A stretch of 64,000 bases of DNA from Taxillus chinensis (GCA_023512835.1 CM042085.1:4249989-4313988), one strand, 5' to 3'; counted from the first letter of the stretch, positions 27,270 to 39,565 are shown. The notes: generated by a model not told the origin, from the letters alone. Made by a program: numbers and translations.

Positions 27270-27650
27270 AAAGAAAGTGGATATGTTTGTTCACTGTAGC
27301 AGTATGTTTTTCTTATTGGTATGAAATTATGAGTGCTTATTAGTTATTAGGATGTTCAGTTGCTCCTTGTGTATACTTTCATTTGAAAATTTGGATTTGC
27401 TCACGTCGTCTCAGTTCTTGAATTTTTGGTTTGTTAGGTCATCCTAATGTCAATGACGCACGAGCATGCACGGTACAGACTGCTTCCGTGCGGTTTCTAC
27501 AGGCATGGAATTGGGATGTAAATATGGGCGAACAGCAGATGGATTTGAAGGTTGCTGCACTACACAATCGGGATGAGGTAGATGGCCTCTCGTTTTTATG
27601 TACAAAGGCGTAACATTAAAGAAGATCAGTTCATCAATATCTGTTACATA
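27270..27650 (+). other. Likely PP2A B' 3' UTR
   Basis: Follows the stop codon at 27267-27269. Short open frames here have no recognisable product, and the end is not marked by a clear signal. Confidence 0.4.
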
Positions 27651-28016
27651 TTTTTTTAACACTTAGATTGAGTACTTTCAGCCGTCAGTTATTTAAATGT
27701 ACCACTAAACTTTGTTCCTTCAAATCAAGAAACTCTTGATTTTTTTTTAAATGCTTGAGTAATGAATTTAACCCACTTCCCTATAGTGCACCCCCAAGAA
27801 AGAATTTCATGCTTGATTTTTAGATCTGTCTAGGACAACTTTGGCTGGGCTTTTTTGAGCCTAAAAATCTTTCATAAATTTATCTCTGGCTTTGTAGGTT
27901 TAGTTTGGTTTAGCTTTTAGAAAGGGCTTTTGAGCCCAAGAGCTCTTTATAAATTATCTCTGGCTTTTTAAATCAATTGGTTTCTGCGTCAGGGTTAGGA
28001 AGTTGGAGTTAGCCTC

Positions 28017-28252
28017 AATATATATAATCTTACTATATCTCTTAATCCAAAGCTGAAGTTAACAATGTTTGGCTGCATGGGTGAGAACTTGCTCAGGTGA
28101 CCTTGTTCCTTCTGTTAAAGTGAAACTGTGAATTAGTATATATAATCCTACTGTATCACTTCATCCAAAGCTGAAGTTAACAATGTTTGGCTGCATGGGT
28201 GAGAACTTGCTAAGGTGACCTTGTCCCTTCTGTTAAAGTGAAACTGTGAATA
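28017..28252 (+). repeat. 118-bp tandem duplication
   Basis: Two copies offset by exactly 118 bp, measured at TATATAATC (28021 and 28139) and TGTTTGGCTGCATGG (28066 and 28184). They differ at a handful of positions, such as CTCAGG against CTAAGG, so the duplication is fairly recent. Confidence 0.9.
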
Positions 28253-28790
28253 AGATGAACTACGACACAGCAAAATATTCATTTGGTATTTCATAATATT
28301 AATTTCAGCAAAATATTAAAATCATTTGGTATGATTTTTTTTTCAAATCCCACCACCCGCGGGAGCTTTGTGCACCCAGGTTCCCCTTAACTCTGGCAGT
28401 CCTTCCTAATCTGCTGATCACCAGTGCCGTCAGGTTGCTGCATGATTAATTTATTCAATTGCCTAACTATTATATTTAGCATCAATTTTTCATAGTTTGT
28501 ACTTGGGATTTAAAGATAATGAAACATGTGGCATGCTTTTGGCATTTGAAATTTAAATATAACGATTACCTTGTAATCCACCACGGCAGTTATGGAATTA
28601 TATTTTTGGTATGCAGTAATTCAATTGAAGGAAATGAAATTTACGTGAGAATAGAATCAACATTAGAATGGAATGATTCATTACTTTTTAGTATTTAAAG
28701 TGCAGATGTAACTGTAGTTCATCAATTACTACATTAAAATACAATCAATCATGGTTTAAAGACTGAGCATTCACAGTATTTTAGTACTGT

Positions 28791-28924
28791 GAAATTATTG
28801 GGATAGGATAGAATTTAGTCAAAAAAAAAAAAAACTACTGTAATGAGCAATTAAAGAGGCTGCTGAGATGTATTTAAAGTTTTAGTTATTTTTTGGCTAA
28901 ATTCTATTCTATTTCAATAATTTC
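28791..28924. repeat. Small hairpin MITE
   Basis: Left arm 28791-28825 (GAAATTATTGGGATAGGATA, then GAATTTAGTCAAAAA) is nearly the reverse complement of the right arm ending at 28924 (TTTTTGGCTAAATTC ... CAATAATTTC). The whole is about 134 bp with an A-tract beside the left arm. It is a non-autonomous DNA transposon by form; its family is unknown. Confidence 0.75.
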
Positions 28925-29509
28925 AGTTTTATTTTTAATTTAGCGGTTAAGTGTTGTACAAAAATGGTGGAATTACAGGCTACCATTTTATTTGGTCGGA
29001 AGGGAGAGATGGGGTTCGCCCGGGAGGGGAGAGTAGGGAGGGAGGGAGGGTGGGTGGAATTTGGAGAGAGAGTTGTCGAATTTTAATAAATATTTTATTA
29101 TAAATACTGAACTTTCGTGGGAGTTATTATTTTATGTTATAAAATTAGATTAGTTATAATTTATATAAAATAATTATTTAATTAAATTATAGTTAAATTT
29201 TATTGAGTTATTTATTTGCTACACTGAATTCAAATCATGATTTTGGATTCATATTAAAAAAATTATGAAAAAAAAAACATATTTAACGCACAAAATTTAA
29301 ATGATAATATTTCAAATGACTGACTTGACCAAATTAATCCCGCTAATATTTAGCCTTTAACCGAATTCAACCAAACACCACGAGTAATATTTTTTTCATT
29401 TTAAGCCCCAATAAAATAATCAATAAGGATAATATTTATATTCTTCCTTCTTATTTTAGAAAATAAACGATATACATGTGTATAAAATTTCAAACATTTT
29501 TTTATATTA

Positions 29510-30041
29510 GAGCAACTCTAAAAATATTATATATTTTATATATATGTGTGAATAAAATTTCAAGAGTATTTTTTTAAGTTTAACTCCAATAACCTTATAT
29601 ATATATATATATATTAAAATAATATTTTAATTCCATTGGATGGATGGACACGGATCACCAAACTCACCGACGCGAGGAGTGTGTGGGAGGAGGTGTGTTT
29701 GCGCCGATTGGGATGATGGGTCTAGGACAGTGCTAGGGGATGGTGTGGGGTGGCGACAGGGATGGAGGCAGCAGAAATAGGGCGCAGCAAAGATGAGGGG
29801 AGGGGGACTACACCTATCATAGATTGGGAGATGGAAGATTGAGGAAAGAATGAGAGATGGAAAAAAGATAAAAACCTAAAAAAATAAAAAATAATAATAA
29901 GTAAATAATAAATAATACCTCTTCACATGTACATAGTTATTGTACCATTTTCTAAATATAGAAAATCATGTGAAGAGTAATATAAATTTAAAGTTTTACT
30001 CTTTACATGTAGATAATAGAGTGTGTGTATTGGAGTTGCTC
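29510..30041. mobile_element. Tourist-like (PIF/Harbinger) MITE
   Basis: Inverted ends GAGCAACTC(T/C)AA: GAGCAACTCTAAA at 29510, and TTGGAGTTGCTC ending at 30041. They are flanked by TTA at 29507-29509 and 30042-30044, a 3-bp target duplication of the TWA type expected for PIF/Harbinger. The element is about 532 bp with a GC-richer centre (about 29635-29830). No transposase is seen. Confidence 0.75.
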
Positions 30042-30432
30042 TTAAATATATTTTGCGTATCCTTTTATATTTCATTTCTCAACATATTCTAATCTTTTAA
30101 ATTATATTTTTTTATTTTTTTATTTTTAAAATTATTATCATTTATCAGTTATCACCATCAATTAAGAATATATATATATCAAAAGATATTAAAAAATAGT
30201 TAAAAAATAAATATTAATCCTCTAAATATTAAAAATTATTTTTCAATCTGTATCCCTAGATAAATTTCATGTTGAAAAATGATTAGACATTTTTTTATCT
30301 AAATTCCGTAACATGAACATAAAAATCGTAGTGGCAATCTCGTAATTTGCGTTGGAATCTTAAACGCGCAGGGAAAAAAACAGGCGAGCCTCACCAGTTC
30401 AGGGAACAGTTCCAGAACCCGTGAAGCAAAAA

Positions 30433-30810
30433 ATGGCGGGAAAAGATGCCGCCGCAGTGCAACCATTTTCATCACTCCCGCCGCCGCAGCCGTCCTCGAG
30501 AGAAGGCGTCAAGAAGATGATCGAAGAAGAAGAAGAAACACGAATCTGCTGGAGTAGAGAGGTGGATCAAAACCTAATCAGGCTCCATTCCCTTCAGTTC
30601 GGAGCGGATCTCGCCCTCGACAAGGACGATCACGCCACCGCTCAGATCCTCAGCCTCCGCCTCATCGGATTCCTCGACTCCCGCTCTCGAACAGACGACG
30701 ACGAGGCCTTCATCCGGCCTATCCGCCGTGATGCGTTGTCAAAGATTGTTGCGGCCGACTGCTCTCCTTCTGCGCTCTCTCGGGCTCCGGCGATCTCAAC
30801 TACGCCATGA
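30433..30810 (+). CDS. Unidentified ORF fused to the 5' side of the PPR sequence
   Basis: ATG at 30433 opens a 125-residue frame: MAGKDAAAVQPFSSLPPPQ, an acidic stretch (MIEEEEETRICW), then FGADLALDKDDHATAQIL, LRLIGFLDSRS and EAFIRPIRRDALSKIVAA. The composition is protein-like and GC-rich for this window, so it is probably a real first exon or gene fragment. I do not recognise its family. From about 30750 a PPR-like sequence begins in a different frame, so the last ~20 residues (ADCSPSALSRAPAISTTP) are out-of-frame readthrough. Confidence 0.45.
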   Translation: MAGKDAAAVQPFSSLPPPQPSSREGVKKMIEEEEETRICWSREVDQNLIRLHSLQFGADLALDKDDHATAQILSLRLIGFLDSRSRTDDDEAFIRPIRRDALSKIVAADCSPSALSRAPAISTTP

Positions 30811-31969
30811 AGCTCTTCGAGAATACTCTCGAACCAAACTCCTTCATGTGGAACACCCTCATTCGAGCTCACGCCAGTTGCTCAAACCCTTCATGAGGAG
30901 AATCGGGGTCCCGCCCGGTAAGCACACCTTCCCTTTTCTTCTCAAGGCTTGCTCTTGCATTCGATCGCTCATATCCTGCAAATCGGTCCATGTCCATGTG
31001 TTGAAGTTTGGATTGGACCAGGATTCGCACGTTGCCAATGGTTTGGTCCGGTGTTATTCTGTGTCGAACAACATGGGCGATGCCCTCCAAGTGTTCGACG
31101 AAACGCCTACGAGGAATTTGAGCATATGGACGACGTTGGTTTGTGGGTACGCGCAGAACGATTGTTCAAACGAGGCACTGGTGATGTTTGATCGGATGGT
31201 CCAGGAGGGGTTTGAACCGAATGGTCCGACATTGGCTTCTGTGCTATCTAGTTGCGGTCGATCTGGGTGTTTGGAGCTCGGGGAACGAATTGATGTCTTC
31301 ATGAAAGAGAAGGGCATTGAAGTGGGAGTCATTCTTGGCACCGCGTTAGTGCATATGTATGCAAAGAATGGAGCAATTTGGAATGCTCAAAGTGTGTTCG
31401 TTAAAATGCCTCAAAGAAATGTAGCAACTTGGAATGCAATGATTGGTGGGATGGCCGCTAATGGGCTCGCAGAAGAAGCTCTCTGCCTCTTTCAGGAGTT
31501 AGAAAGGGAGCAGATTGTGCCGAACGATATCACATTTGTGGGAGTTCTGTCTGCCTGCTGCCATGCTGGCTTGGTCGATGCTGGTCGTGAGCTTTTCTAT
31601 TCAATGAGACAGGTCTACGGTATTGAACCGAAGATAGAGCACTATGGCTGCTTAGCCGATCTTCTGGGTCGAAATGGGAGAGTTCTGGAGGCTGAGGAAC
31701 TTATAAAGGGTATGGCCTGGAAGGCTGATGTTATGATATGGGGGGCTTTATTGGCAGCTTGTAAGAATAGTAGTAACATTGAAGTCGCTGAGAGAGTGGT
31801 GAAGGAAGTTCTCTTGTTGGAGCCTCATAATCACGGGGTTTATGTTGTTTTGTCAAACATGTATGCGGAGGCTGGGAGATGGGAGGATGTCACGAGGCTC
31901 AAAGCGGTAATGAAAAGAGGGAATTTAAAGAAAACTCCAGGATGGAGCCTTGTAGGTGATGATAGCTGA
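30728..31969 (+). CDS. PLS-type PPR protein with E motif, disrupted 5' end (possible pseudogene)
   Basis: Organellar RNA-binding PPR family by sequence. The long frame encodes up to 413 residues; residues from KHTFPFLLKACS onward are ordinary PPR. In order they show an L-type repeat, an S repeat (VANGLVRCYS), a P repeat (LSIWTTLVCGYAQND), L (TLASVLSSCGRSG), S (GTALVHMYAKNGAI), P (VATWNAMIGGMAANG), L2 (TFVGVLSACCHAGL), S2 (YGCLADLLGRNGR) and the E region (IWGALLAACKNSS ... VVLSNMYAEAGRWEDV ... KTPGWSLV). There is no DYW domain. Upstream homology is broken. RLLSFCALSGSGDLNYAMKL through FMWNTLIRAHASCSNP reads in another frame (about 30756-30890), and some 8-9 codons expected before MRRIGVPPGK appear deleted. 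The best in-frame start for the intact part is ATG at 30893 (358 residues). Function is doubtful. Confidence 0.8.
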   Translation: MMRCQRLLRPTALLLRSLGLRRSQLRHEALREYSRTKLLHVEHPHSSSRQLLKPFMRRIGVPPGKHTFPFLLKACSCIRSLISCKSVHVHVLKFGLDQDSHVANGLVRCYSVSNNMGDALQVFDETPTRNLSIWTTLVCGYAQNDCSNEALVMFDRMVQEGFEPNGPTLASVLSSCGRSGCLELGERIDVFMKEKGIEVGVILGTALVHMYAKNGAIWNAQSVFVKMPQRNVATWNAMIGGMAANGLAEEALCLFQELEREQIVPNDITFVGVLSACCHAGLVDAGRELFYSMRQVYGIEPKIEHYGCLADLLGRNGRVLEAEELIKGMAWKADVMIWGALLAACKNSSNIEVAERVVKEVLLLEPHNHGVYVVLSNMYAEAGRWEDVTRLKAVMKRGNLKKTPGWSLVGDDS

Positions 31970-34367
31970 GTTAGTGTATGTGTTTTGTGCAAGCCATACT
32001 TATCATAAGTTTGGGAAATAGTAAGGACAATGTAATATAATTGTTTATCTATTCTTTTGAATCCAGATTTATACATGTAAAATCTTCCCAAATATAAAAA
32101 CCATTTAGATTATGAATCGATTCTGACGGTTCCCTTGCTTCTTGACCCTGTGCCACGGTTTATTAGGCTATGGTTCTGGCGTTGTAATTAGGTGCATTTT
32201 AACACAATTGTTTTTAAAAATAATGATTCTAGTTTAATTTAAAGTTGTTTAATTTTAAATTTTAGTTTTTAAAATAAACGAAATTTATATTTTTTATAAT
32301 TATTTTTTAAACAAGCAAATTATTTTAAATTAAAATAATTTTAAAAGTTTAGCACACTTGAAATGGTGATTATTTTTTAAAATAGTTAGTTGAGATGAAT
32401 TTAAAATTATAGTCTGGTTTTTTTTGGGTTGAAATTAGTGCAAACTGAGATTCGTACTGGCGTCAATGTGAACGATGGGCTTGTCCTACAAAGGCTACAA
32501 ACCTTAGCCTGGGATGTCTTCATATTGACGAATGGTTTGAAAAGGGAAGGATGTCTTTCTCCTATGGAAAGGTTGTAAATGAATGTAGCAAATCGAATAA
32601 TAAGGTGTTTAAAACCGTTTAAGCTATATTATTTACTATTCATTAAAAAACCGAACCTAACATGAGCTGTAAACAATAATATTCACGAACATTTTAAAAA
32701 CGTTTACGAATATAATTATAAAATCATAAAAATTTATAAAAAAAAATTAATATTATTAACTTATAAAAAAAATATAATTAATTAATTATTAAGCTATATT
32801 ATTTTTATAATTCACAAAAATATAAAAAAATAATAATAATAAACAAATAAAAAAAAAGTTGGTTGAAGCGAGTTGTTTTTTTCAATATTCAACTATCAAA
32901 TTTAACTTTAAAACATAATGCCTTTAAATACAATTTCACTTGTAAGCTTTTCAAGCTCATTTCAAACTTGTTCATTTAAGTTTATTAACGACTTGAAACT
33001 TAATCATATTAATTTTAAGTTTATTAATTTAAGTGGATCTAGTATTTTGATTTGATTGGCCAATAGGAGAAATTCGTGTCAATATCAAATTGGATCATTC
33101 ATAAAATGATGGAAATATGTGACTGTGACTAACAATAGTAGTATTACTTGAAAATTTGTATCATAATGACTTCAGTTATTTAATCATTATAAAATTTAAT
33201 TAAATTACTAATGTATGTAAGTATAAAATATAAGTTGGTCACTAGCTTAATGAGACGGTTATAATTTGTTTAAATTTGATTTATCTTGATTCTAGACTTA
33301 TTCATCAACTTAACAAATGAACTATATTTCAAATAAACCAAATTTCAAGCAGAATGTCAAGGGGCTCGACTTATGTTACAACGCTGATTGAAAAGGTATA
33401 TATATATATTTTTTAAAATCTTTTGATGATTGTTTCCTCATGTGTGTGCAGACATGCCACAAACATGACAAATTGCCACATAAAAACAACCTCGAGGAAG
33501 TGTGCGTTTGCGGGAAATAAAGAAGAATAGCCCAAATGTGTTTGTGGGTATGATTTGGCGGTCAAGGATTAGGACACATTAGCTCTTCTATTTTAATTCT
33601 GGTTTGTGGTGATGATTATATGAGAATTTGGCTGAGTCCAATTTAATGTTTTTATTTTTCTTGGTAAAGTAAAGGATTCATAAAATTTAAATGTAGTTTA
33701 GTATGAATTATTATTCATTGTCCGCTTTTATTCTAATACATATACGCACGCACTTACTTTTTGAAATAATCTAAAGAGTTTCACTATCCTGATCCGTTGG
33801 GATTCTAAATGATCATCAAATCACTTGAAAATTGTTAAGACTACTATTCAGAACTAGCATCAATAATTCTAAATTTGTTGCCAACACTTAGCACAACACA
33901 AACAAATTTATAGTTTTACACTTAGCACAACACAAACAGATTTATTTTGCTAAAGCGTAAATGTTCTGATATTTTGAATTCTAGCCTTTAGCCAAGTATA
34001 AGGTTAGAGAATTTAGAAGAACAGATTGAAACGAATGTGGCGTGAAAAACATATATGTAGGTGCCCATTCGTAGGAGCCGAACTCAGGTGGGTAAATCAA
34101 CCGCCAAATTTATGTGATGTGTAGAAGACTCAAAACACTTTCCTTCTTGAACTTGAGAAGCCTGAAGAGGATTCGGGCATTGCATACTATTTTTCAAATT
34201 CAGTCCCTGAATTCTAGTTTAGCATTATTTGTAAGAGGAAGTGAATCCAAGGAAAGGAAAAGAAAAAAGTGATGGATGCAGCAGATGCAAAATGATAGCA
34301 ATTGAACTGGGAAAAAGTTAAAAGATTCACATTCAAAGAAAATCTTAAAGAGAGGGAGAGAGACAAC
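31970..34367. other. AT-rich intergenic spacer
   Basis: Nothing coding that I can support. Mostly poly-A/T-rich sequence. An isolated GC-richer patch at about 32440-32560 is not recognisable. Confidence 0.55.
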
Positions 34368-35245
34368 CCATTATCCAGCACACCATAAGCATTTGGTGAA
34401 CCAGATCCAACTGAAAATCCTGTTCCTTTCGGTCTCCCGCCTTCACTATCTACATGGTACAATCCAGGCCCCTACAACAAATTCATAGATCACATACGCG
34501 CATGATCATTGATGCATTGATGATGAGATACAGGTTTTAAGCACCATGTAGGACAAAGTGCAAGTTGTCAATACCGTTTCATCCCATCCTGATATCATGG
34601 TCCAACAAATAGACCCAATTCTCGGTAGGAATATAGAACGCTAGCCAGCAGCTTTGAAGCAGTACTAGTAACTGAAATTCTTCTCTTGTTTGCCAATTCA
34701 TGCAATCTGCACAGTATATCTTGATTGGATCTTAGTACCACAGAATATCCCAGTCAATATTCACTAGGTGTTCTCAAACAAAATAAATTGTTCAGTGAAA
34801 CAGTGGTATCCAAAGCTGACATACTATTTCTACCACAAGAGGCACCCACACTAAAGCTGACAAACTAGTCCATATTTTGAATGCAAGCGAATTCATCGGT
34901 TACACAAGTGTTCAATTAATGTGACCGAGCGTAAAACATTATTTGCACATCAATTTATCATGAAAATGAATAACGCAGAAAATCAAGGTCGATAGTTTTA
35001 GCATCTAGCAAAATACTGCTAGCTTTTAGATATGACCATTGACCATTGACCATAAACGAAAGACCATTTCATTCATTAAATTTGCTACTTGGCGTAACCT
35101 TACTACATCAAATAAAATATATGTATAGTAGTCTTCTGTGCCAAAACTGGCAGTCAGCACAACAACTAGCTCCTCCATCCATTGTTCCCAGCATGTAAGG
35201 ATTGATTTCAATTACTTTTTTTCACCGATTGCGATGCTTCAGAGA
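34368..35245 (-). pseudogene. 20S proteasome beta-5 subunit (PBE) pseudogene
   Basis: Minus-strand pieces match plant proteasome beta-5 in the right order and keep introns. About 35245-35130: ASQSVKK, shift, [23 protein letters not shown]. About 34713-34575: RLHELANKRRISVT, ASKLLASVLYSYRELGLFVG, shift, MISGWDET. 34471-34368: [20 protein letters not shown], then [15 protein letters not shown]. Splice sites around 34575/34471 are still GT-AG. One extra A in the lysine run (near 35216-35222) and one missing base before MISGWDE (near 34598) break the frame. The start with the catalytic Thr and the C-terminal third are absent. It is a partial, duplicated and not processed pseudogene. The working PBE gene is elsewhere. 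Confidence 0.88.
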
Positions 35246-35545
35246 GTAGAAGAAAATTACTAATGAGCTATATTTTAAACTAAAAACAAATTATATGACA
35301 TTAATCACCCAAAAGAGTCAACAACAAAGAATATGCGTTATATATTATCAATTTTCAAAATCAATCTACAAGGATAAGAAGTAACGGATAGGCAACAACA
35401 CCACAAAATTGAAGATAGTCGGGCGCAATTCATGTGCCATGTGCATCATACAACACCACAAAATTTGAAGCTGCATGTTGTTTGCCAGCACCATACTGTG
35501 AAATAAAATGACTATGAATAAAATGACGCGACGACATCGTTCCAC

Positions 35546-35880
35546 ACCTACACCAGCGCTTCGAGGCTACGAGGCGTGCCTAGCTACGAGGCTATAGTGC
35601 TCTGGTTCATAACACATACCTTGTAGATTATCGAGATTAAGGATCGTACGACCTGGCATGAATCCGAGCCTAGGGTCGGTTCGGTGCTTATTAAGAACCC
35701 TATAGCTGGAATCACGCCTCGAGGACGTACTTCGTAGGTCCTAGGTGGGGGGAGCTTGTTGAGCCATTCCTCGGCCGATGTGCACCTCGCACTTGGCGGA
35801 GCAGGGCGTCGATGAGGCCACGGTTCGCGAGGGCGCTCAGCAGACCGGACACATCCCAGACCTAGCATTTATTTAATCGC
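35546..35880 (+). repeat. GC-rich dispersed repeat, copy 1
   Basis: Near-identical to 40545-40835 in the same orientation. Shared blocks include AAGGATCGTACGACCTGGCA, GCTTATTAAGAACCCTATA, GAGCTTGTTGAGCCATTCCT and GCAGACCGGACAC. It has an extra ~30 bp near 35600-35635 absent from the second copy. The GC content is far above its surroundings. Not an LTR pair that I can complete; class unknown. Minus-strand ORFs across it are probably not genes. Confidence 0.85.
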
Positions 35881-38192
35881 TCATTCTCATGTGTTTGGTA
35901 TACCAAACATGCACTTAGGGGAGACTACTCTAGTCTTATTTAATCATGCAAGCTTATTAGAATCCCTTCAAACTCCAATGTGACCCACAAAGCACGAGAC
36001 TACTCTAGTCTAGCTTTATTGGTTTCCCCTTTTGGGGGGGGAAAAACCACTGCACTGGTCCAAGTCATTGTTACTTGTATAAAAAAAATATGATACACTT
36101 AACTTTACCTTAAAACATTTTTAGTAAATCTACTCTCTTCTCTCTATGTTTCATCAGTGGCCTCAACAGATAACCCCTACTATTGATCTCTCAGATCATA
36201 TTTATGTGAATGTATATATAGATATAAAAAATATCACATTATAGTAAAACCTGATAAGTTGTGATTGATTTATAAATTTATTATTTTTTCTTTTATTGAT
36301 TTAGTATCTATTATGTCATCAAGTTATCCATCAATTATAAAACCTTAATAATACATAGCATTATTTTATAATTATATCATAAACAAGATGATGAGCTCAC
36401 CCATACGTTAAATTATGTCATTTTAGTATTAAAAAAAATTAAAATGCCTTTATTTATTTGCTATTGTTAATGTCATGGTTAAATGGGTCGATCACATTAT
36501 CATTTAGCTATAATTACTTATAATAATTATTGTTCCCCGTTGGCTCTCTTTTTTCTATGTGGTCATTGAATTGTGTCATTGTGATGAACACGTATCTGCC
36601 AAAAGTTAGGAACTTTACTTGGTTTTCTAAGGTTTGTTTAATTTTTAAAATAAATAGAATATAAAATACAGTAGCGAGAGAATACTCAAGAAAGCTTAGG
36701 GTACAAATTAAAGTTATCTTAAGTTTCATGTCACGTCTTCAACTTTTAAAACACCAGAACTAGGTAAGTGATTCATCATGCTCACATTCAAAGGTTTAAG
36801 AGGTTAGTAATTAATATTTAGAGAAGACTACATAGTAGGTGTTGTTTCAAACAAGCCTGTCCCATGTACATTATTTCTCTGTGACAATGAAAGTGTAGTG
36901 AAGCTTACGTTAAAGGCTTCTTCAATTTTATCTTATTTGCCTTTAGTTCAAAGAAAGGCTAAGTGGAGGCTTTGAAAAAAATTAAAAGAGTGGATCACTT
37001 TTGTTACCCGGCCCTCCCCAAACTCCCACTCTTAGTTTTTCTTTTGTTTGTTTTCTTATGGTGTTTTTTTTCAATTTTGTCCTAGTTTAGTTGATTTTTT
37101 CTTTTTTGTATTTTTTCCCTCTTTTCAAGATAATAAATATTTTTTTAAAAATGTTTAGTTAATAGCCTACAAATTATAACTCAACCGATAAAATGTAGAA
37201 TCCGATAAAACTAAAGTTATAATAGCATAGAGTTCAAAATATGAGATCAGGTCTAAAAAAAAGTAGTTGAGATAGAGAGTAATTTATGAACGTACAAAAC
37301 AAATCAAAGTGGATATTGGCACTTTGTAAACAATTTGAAAAGGCCTAATTATCTCACTTCTCCTTGTCTCATCCACGAAATCAACTTGATTTATTTACAA
37401 AATCTCATTCAACGTCTTCATGTTTTATTTATAAACAACGGTTGGTTTCGTCCCCATCTGTTTCAGCGGGGGCGTGGAATCAATAGATTGCAACTGTTTT
37501 TGGTTAACTAATTAATTGTAAATATATATTAGTAAAGTAACAATGGGCTACCTTAGATATTATTTGAAATGTAAATAAGAGAATTATTTTCTTACTATAA
37601 TAGGCTATTGACCAGGTTTCTTGTAATGTTTGGTGATCAATTATTCTTCCATATCTTATTCACAAAAATATTATTCCGAGGAAACAATTGAGCCACTGCA
37701 AATGCCCACAGTAACTTTTTTATTACAGGAATTCCAGGAGTTATGTGCACTATACCCACTGTGAATTGGATATTGATCATTTATGATATATAGACACATA
37801 AAGTGATACAATTTGTAAAGATAGAATGACCACATAACATAAAAACCAAAACCTATATTGCACGAATGTGCTGGCTCGATGTGAGAAAAGGGTACACACA
37901 CACACACATATATATTTCAGCAATGATTTGTAAATTATAAGCGCGTCTCCTATAGTTACTTAGCCTGGCTAAGTAAAAGAAGAAATGTTCATGTCTAGGC
38001 GCGTCTAGCTCAACTAGCCTGTCTTTTATTACACGGATGGCACATGGTTTAACAATCACAGCCACCCATTAGTTCCCTACAGAAATATAGGCGTATATAT
38101 TGGCGTATATTTGTATATCTGTATATTTGGGGGTCATGTATAGTAGCAATCACCGATTAACGCAGGGTCGTACTTTGCTCCATGGGACTTGT
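35881..38192. other. AT-rich intergenic spacer downstream of the polygalacturonase
   Basis: No coding signal. A short palindrome TGTTTGGTATACCAAACA lies at 35892-35909. The 3' UTR of the minus-strand polygalacturonase probably occupies part of 37900-38192. Confidence 0.5.
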
Positions 38193-39513
38193 TCAGCAGG
38201 ACTCAGTACCGGAACTTAGTGTTTTGCTTGATTGCTTATTTGGTTTGAGGCAGCTAATTGGAGGGTTGCTTGTGGTTTCCACTTCTCCATATGCGTTCCA
38301 ACAGATGGATTGGGTCAGGTCATTATTCCCTTGTGCCGGAGTTAAGTCTATGGGGTTGAGGGTTATGCCAACACATGGTACACTATCGCTGCATGCAAGA
38401 TGTGCTGGTTGGTGCGTATACGTGCCTCTTATGTTCTCGAAGGTTATGCCCGAAACAGCCACGGCTGATGTTTCATTGGGGCACTGGCTGTAGCTGGACT
38501 TGTCGCAGTAAAATTGATCGATCATGATTGGAATTTTAACTCCGGTAACTTGGATATTTGAAAACAATGCTTTTTGTACTGCGCCTGACCCACCCTGTTG
38601 TGGGATGGATAGAAAGCAGACTGAGTCGGTCACACGAAAACTTAACTAATTATATTTGATCACGAGTGAATGTAAGAGAACTGTACGTCATTGTTTTTCT
38701 CTTTAACTGTAATTAATTATAACTACTTGTCAAATGAATGATATGGGTAGGTAATGGTTCACCTGCCATGTTTTTATTCGTGCACCTGCCAGCGTATCGT
38801 ACAACTTGACGTCTCTAATAGTGATGTTTGAGACGCACGCTTTGGTGCGATCGTTTCCTAGGCCTCCAATGCTGAATCCATGTCCAGGTCCACAATTCAC
38901 ATCGTGTATATATACACCTGAGCATCCAGTTTGTATTGATACACAGTCATCTCCTGTAAAAATAAAATAAAATCCAACTTTTAGGTAACTTTCATCGACA
39001 TTGTTTCCATGCATGTGTTCACGACATTATCAAATTGTGATCTTAAGTTGGAGTTCATGATCTTTATGGTTGGAGTTCGTAGAAAATTTTGTGGCTTTCA
39101 TGCTCTTTGTGTGATTTAAATTCGAACTCACCGCAACCGATTGTGGTGTCGTAGATTACGACATCTTGGGAGTTCTGGAGGTGGATTCCATCTGTATTAG
39201 GACTGTTAGCAGGCGATGAGATGCTAATGTGGAAAACTCGAACTTGGGTGCAGTCATCGAACTTCAGGTGGGCGAGAGGGCTGTTTATGATTTGTACACC
39301 AGTCACCGTCACTTTGCTGCTGTCAGAAAACCTGATTGCCTGCACAGAGAGACAAAGATGGGAGCTAAAATTCACAATTTCAACCCTCAGTGGTGGTAAA
39401 AATCTGCGAGTAGTGTGGACATCGTAGGTGGTTTTGAAAGGTGGATTTACTATACCGTTGGTTTGGTGCTGCTTGGCATTTCATCTTTGTTCCACCAGAA
39501 TGTATTGCAAATG
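38193..39513 (-). CDS. GH28 polygalacturonase, C-terminal four exons (5' exons not found)
   Basis: Pectin-degrading glycoside hydrolase family 28. Minus-strand exons: about 39513-39456, 39339-39132, 38953-38763, 38594-38193 (stop at 38193-38195). Introns are GT-AG and phases agree. The first visible exon ends TKPT| and joins AIRFSDSSKVTVTG, as in plant GH28 proteins. All four family signatures are present: SPNTDGIH, CGDDCVSI, CGPGHGFSIGG and RIKTWQ. The closest remembered group is the Arabidopsis At1g48100 type, with the C-terminal CSDSVPCVGITLNPIDL and ICWNAYGE blocks. About the first 200 residues (signal peptide, GAKGDG region) are not recognisable between 39514 and 41080. In that span lie a 31-base G run and the dispersed repeat at 40545, so the gene may be 5'-truncated. 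The visible exons have no lesions. Confidence 0.88.
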
Positions 39514-39563
39514 CTATAACTCTATTGCATTAATACGCTTTTGTATTATCATTGGCTTCCCCT

Positions 39564-39565
<2 letters not shown>

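Larger units (their letters stand above)
27651..30400. other. Intergenic spacer between PP2A B' and the PPR locus
   Basis: AT-rich apart from a G-rich patch (about 28995-29075, GGGAG repeats). It contains the tandem duplication at 28017-28252, the hairpin element at 28791-28924 and the Tourist-like element at 29510-30041, each listed separately. No gene supported. Confidence 0.6.
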
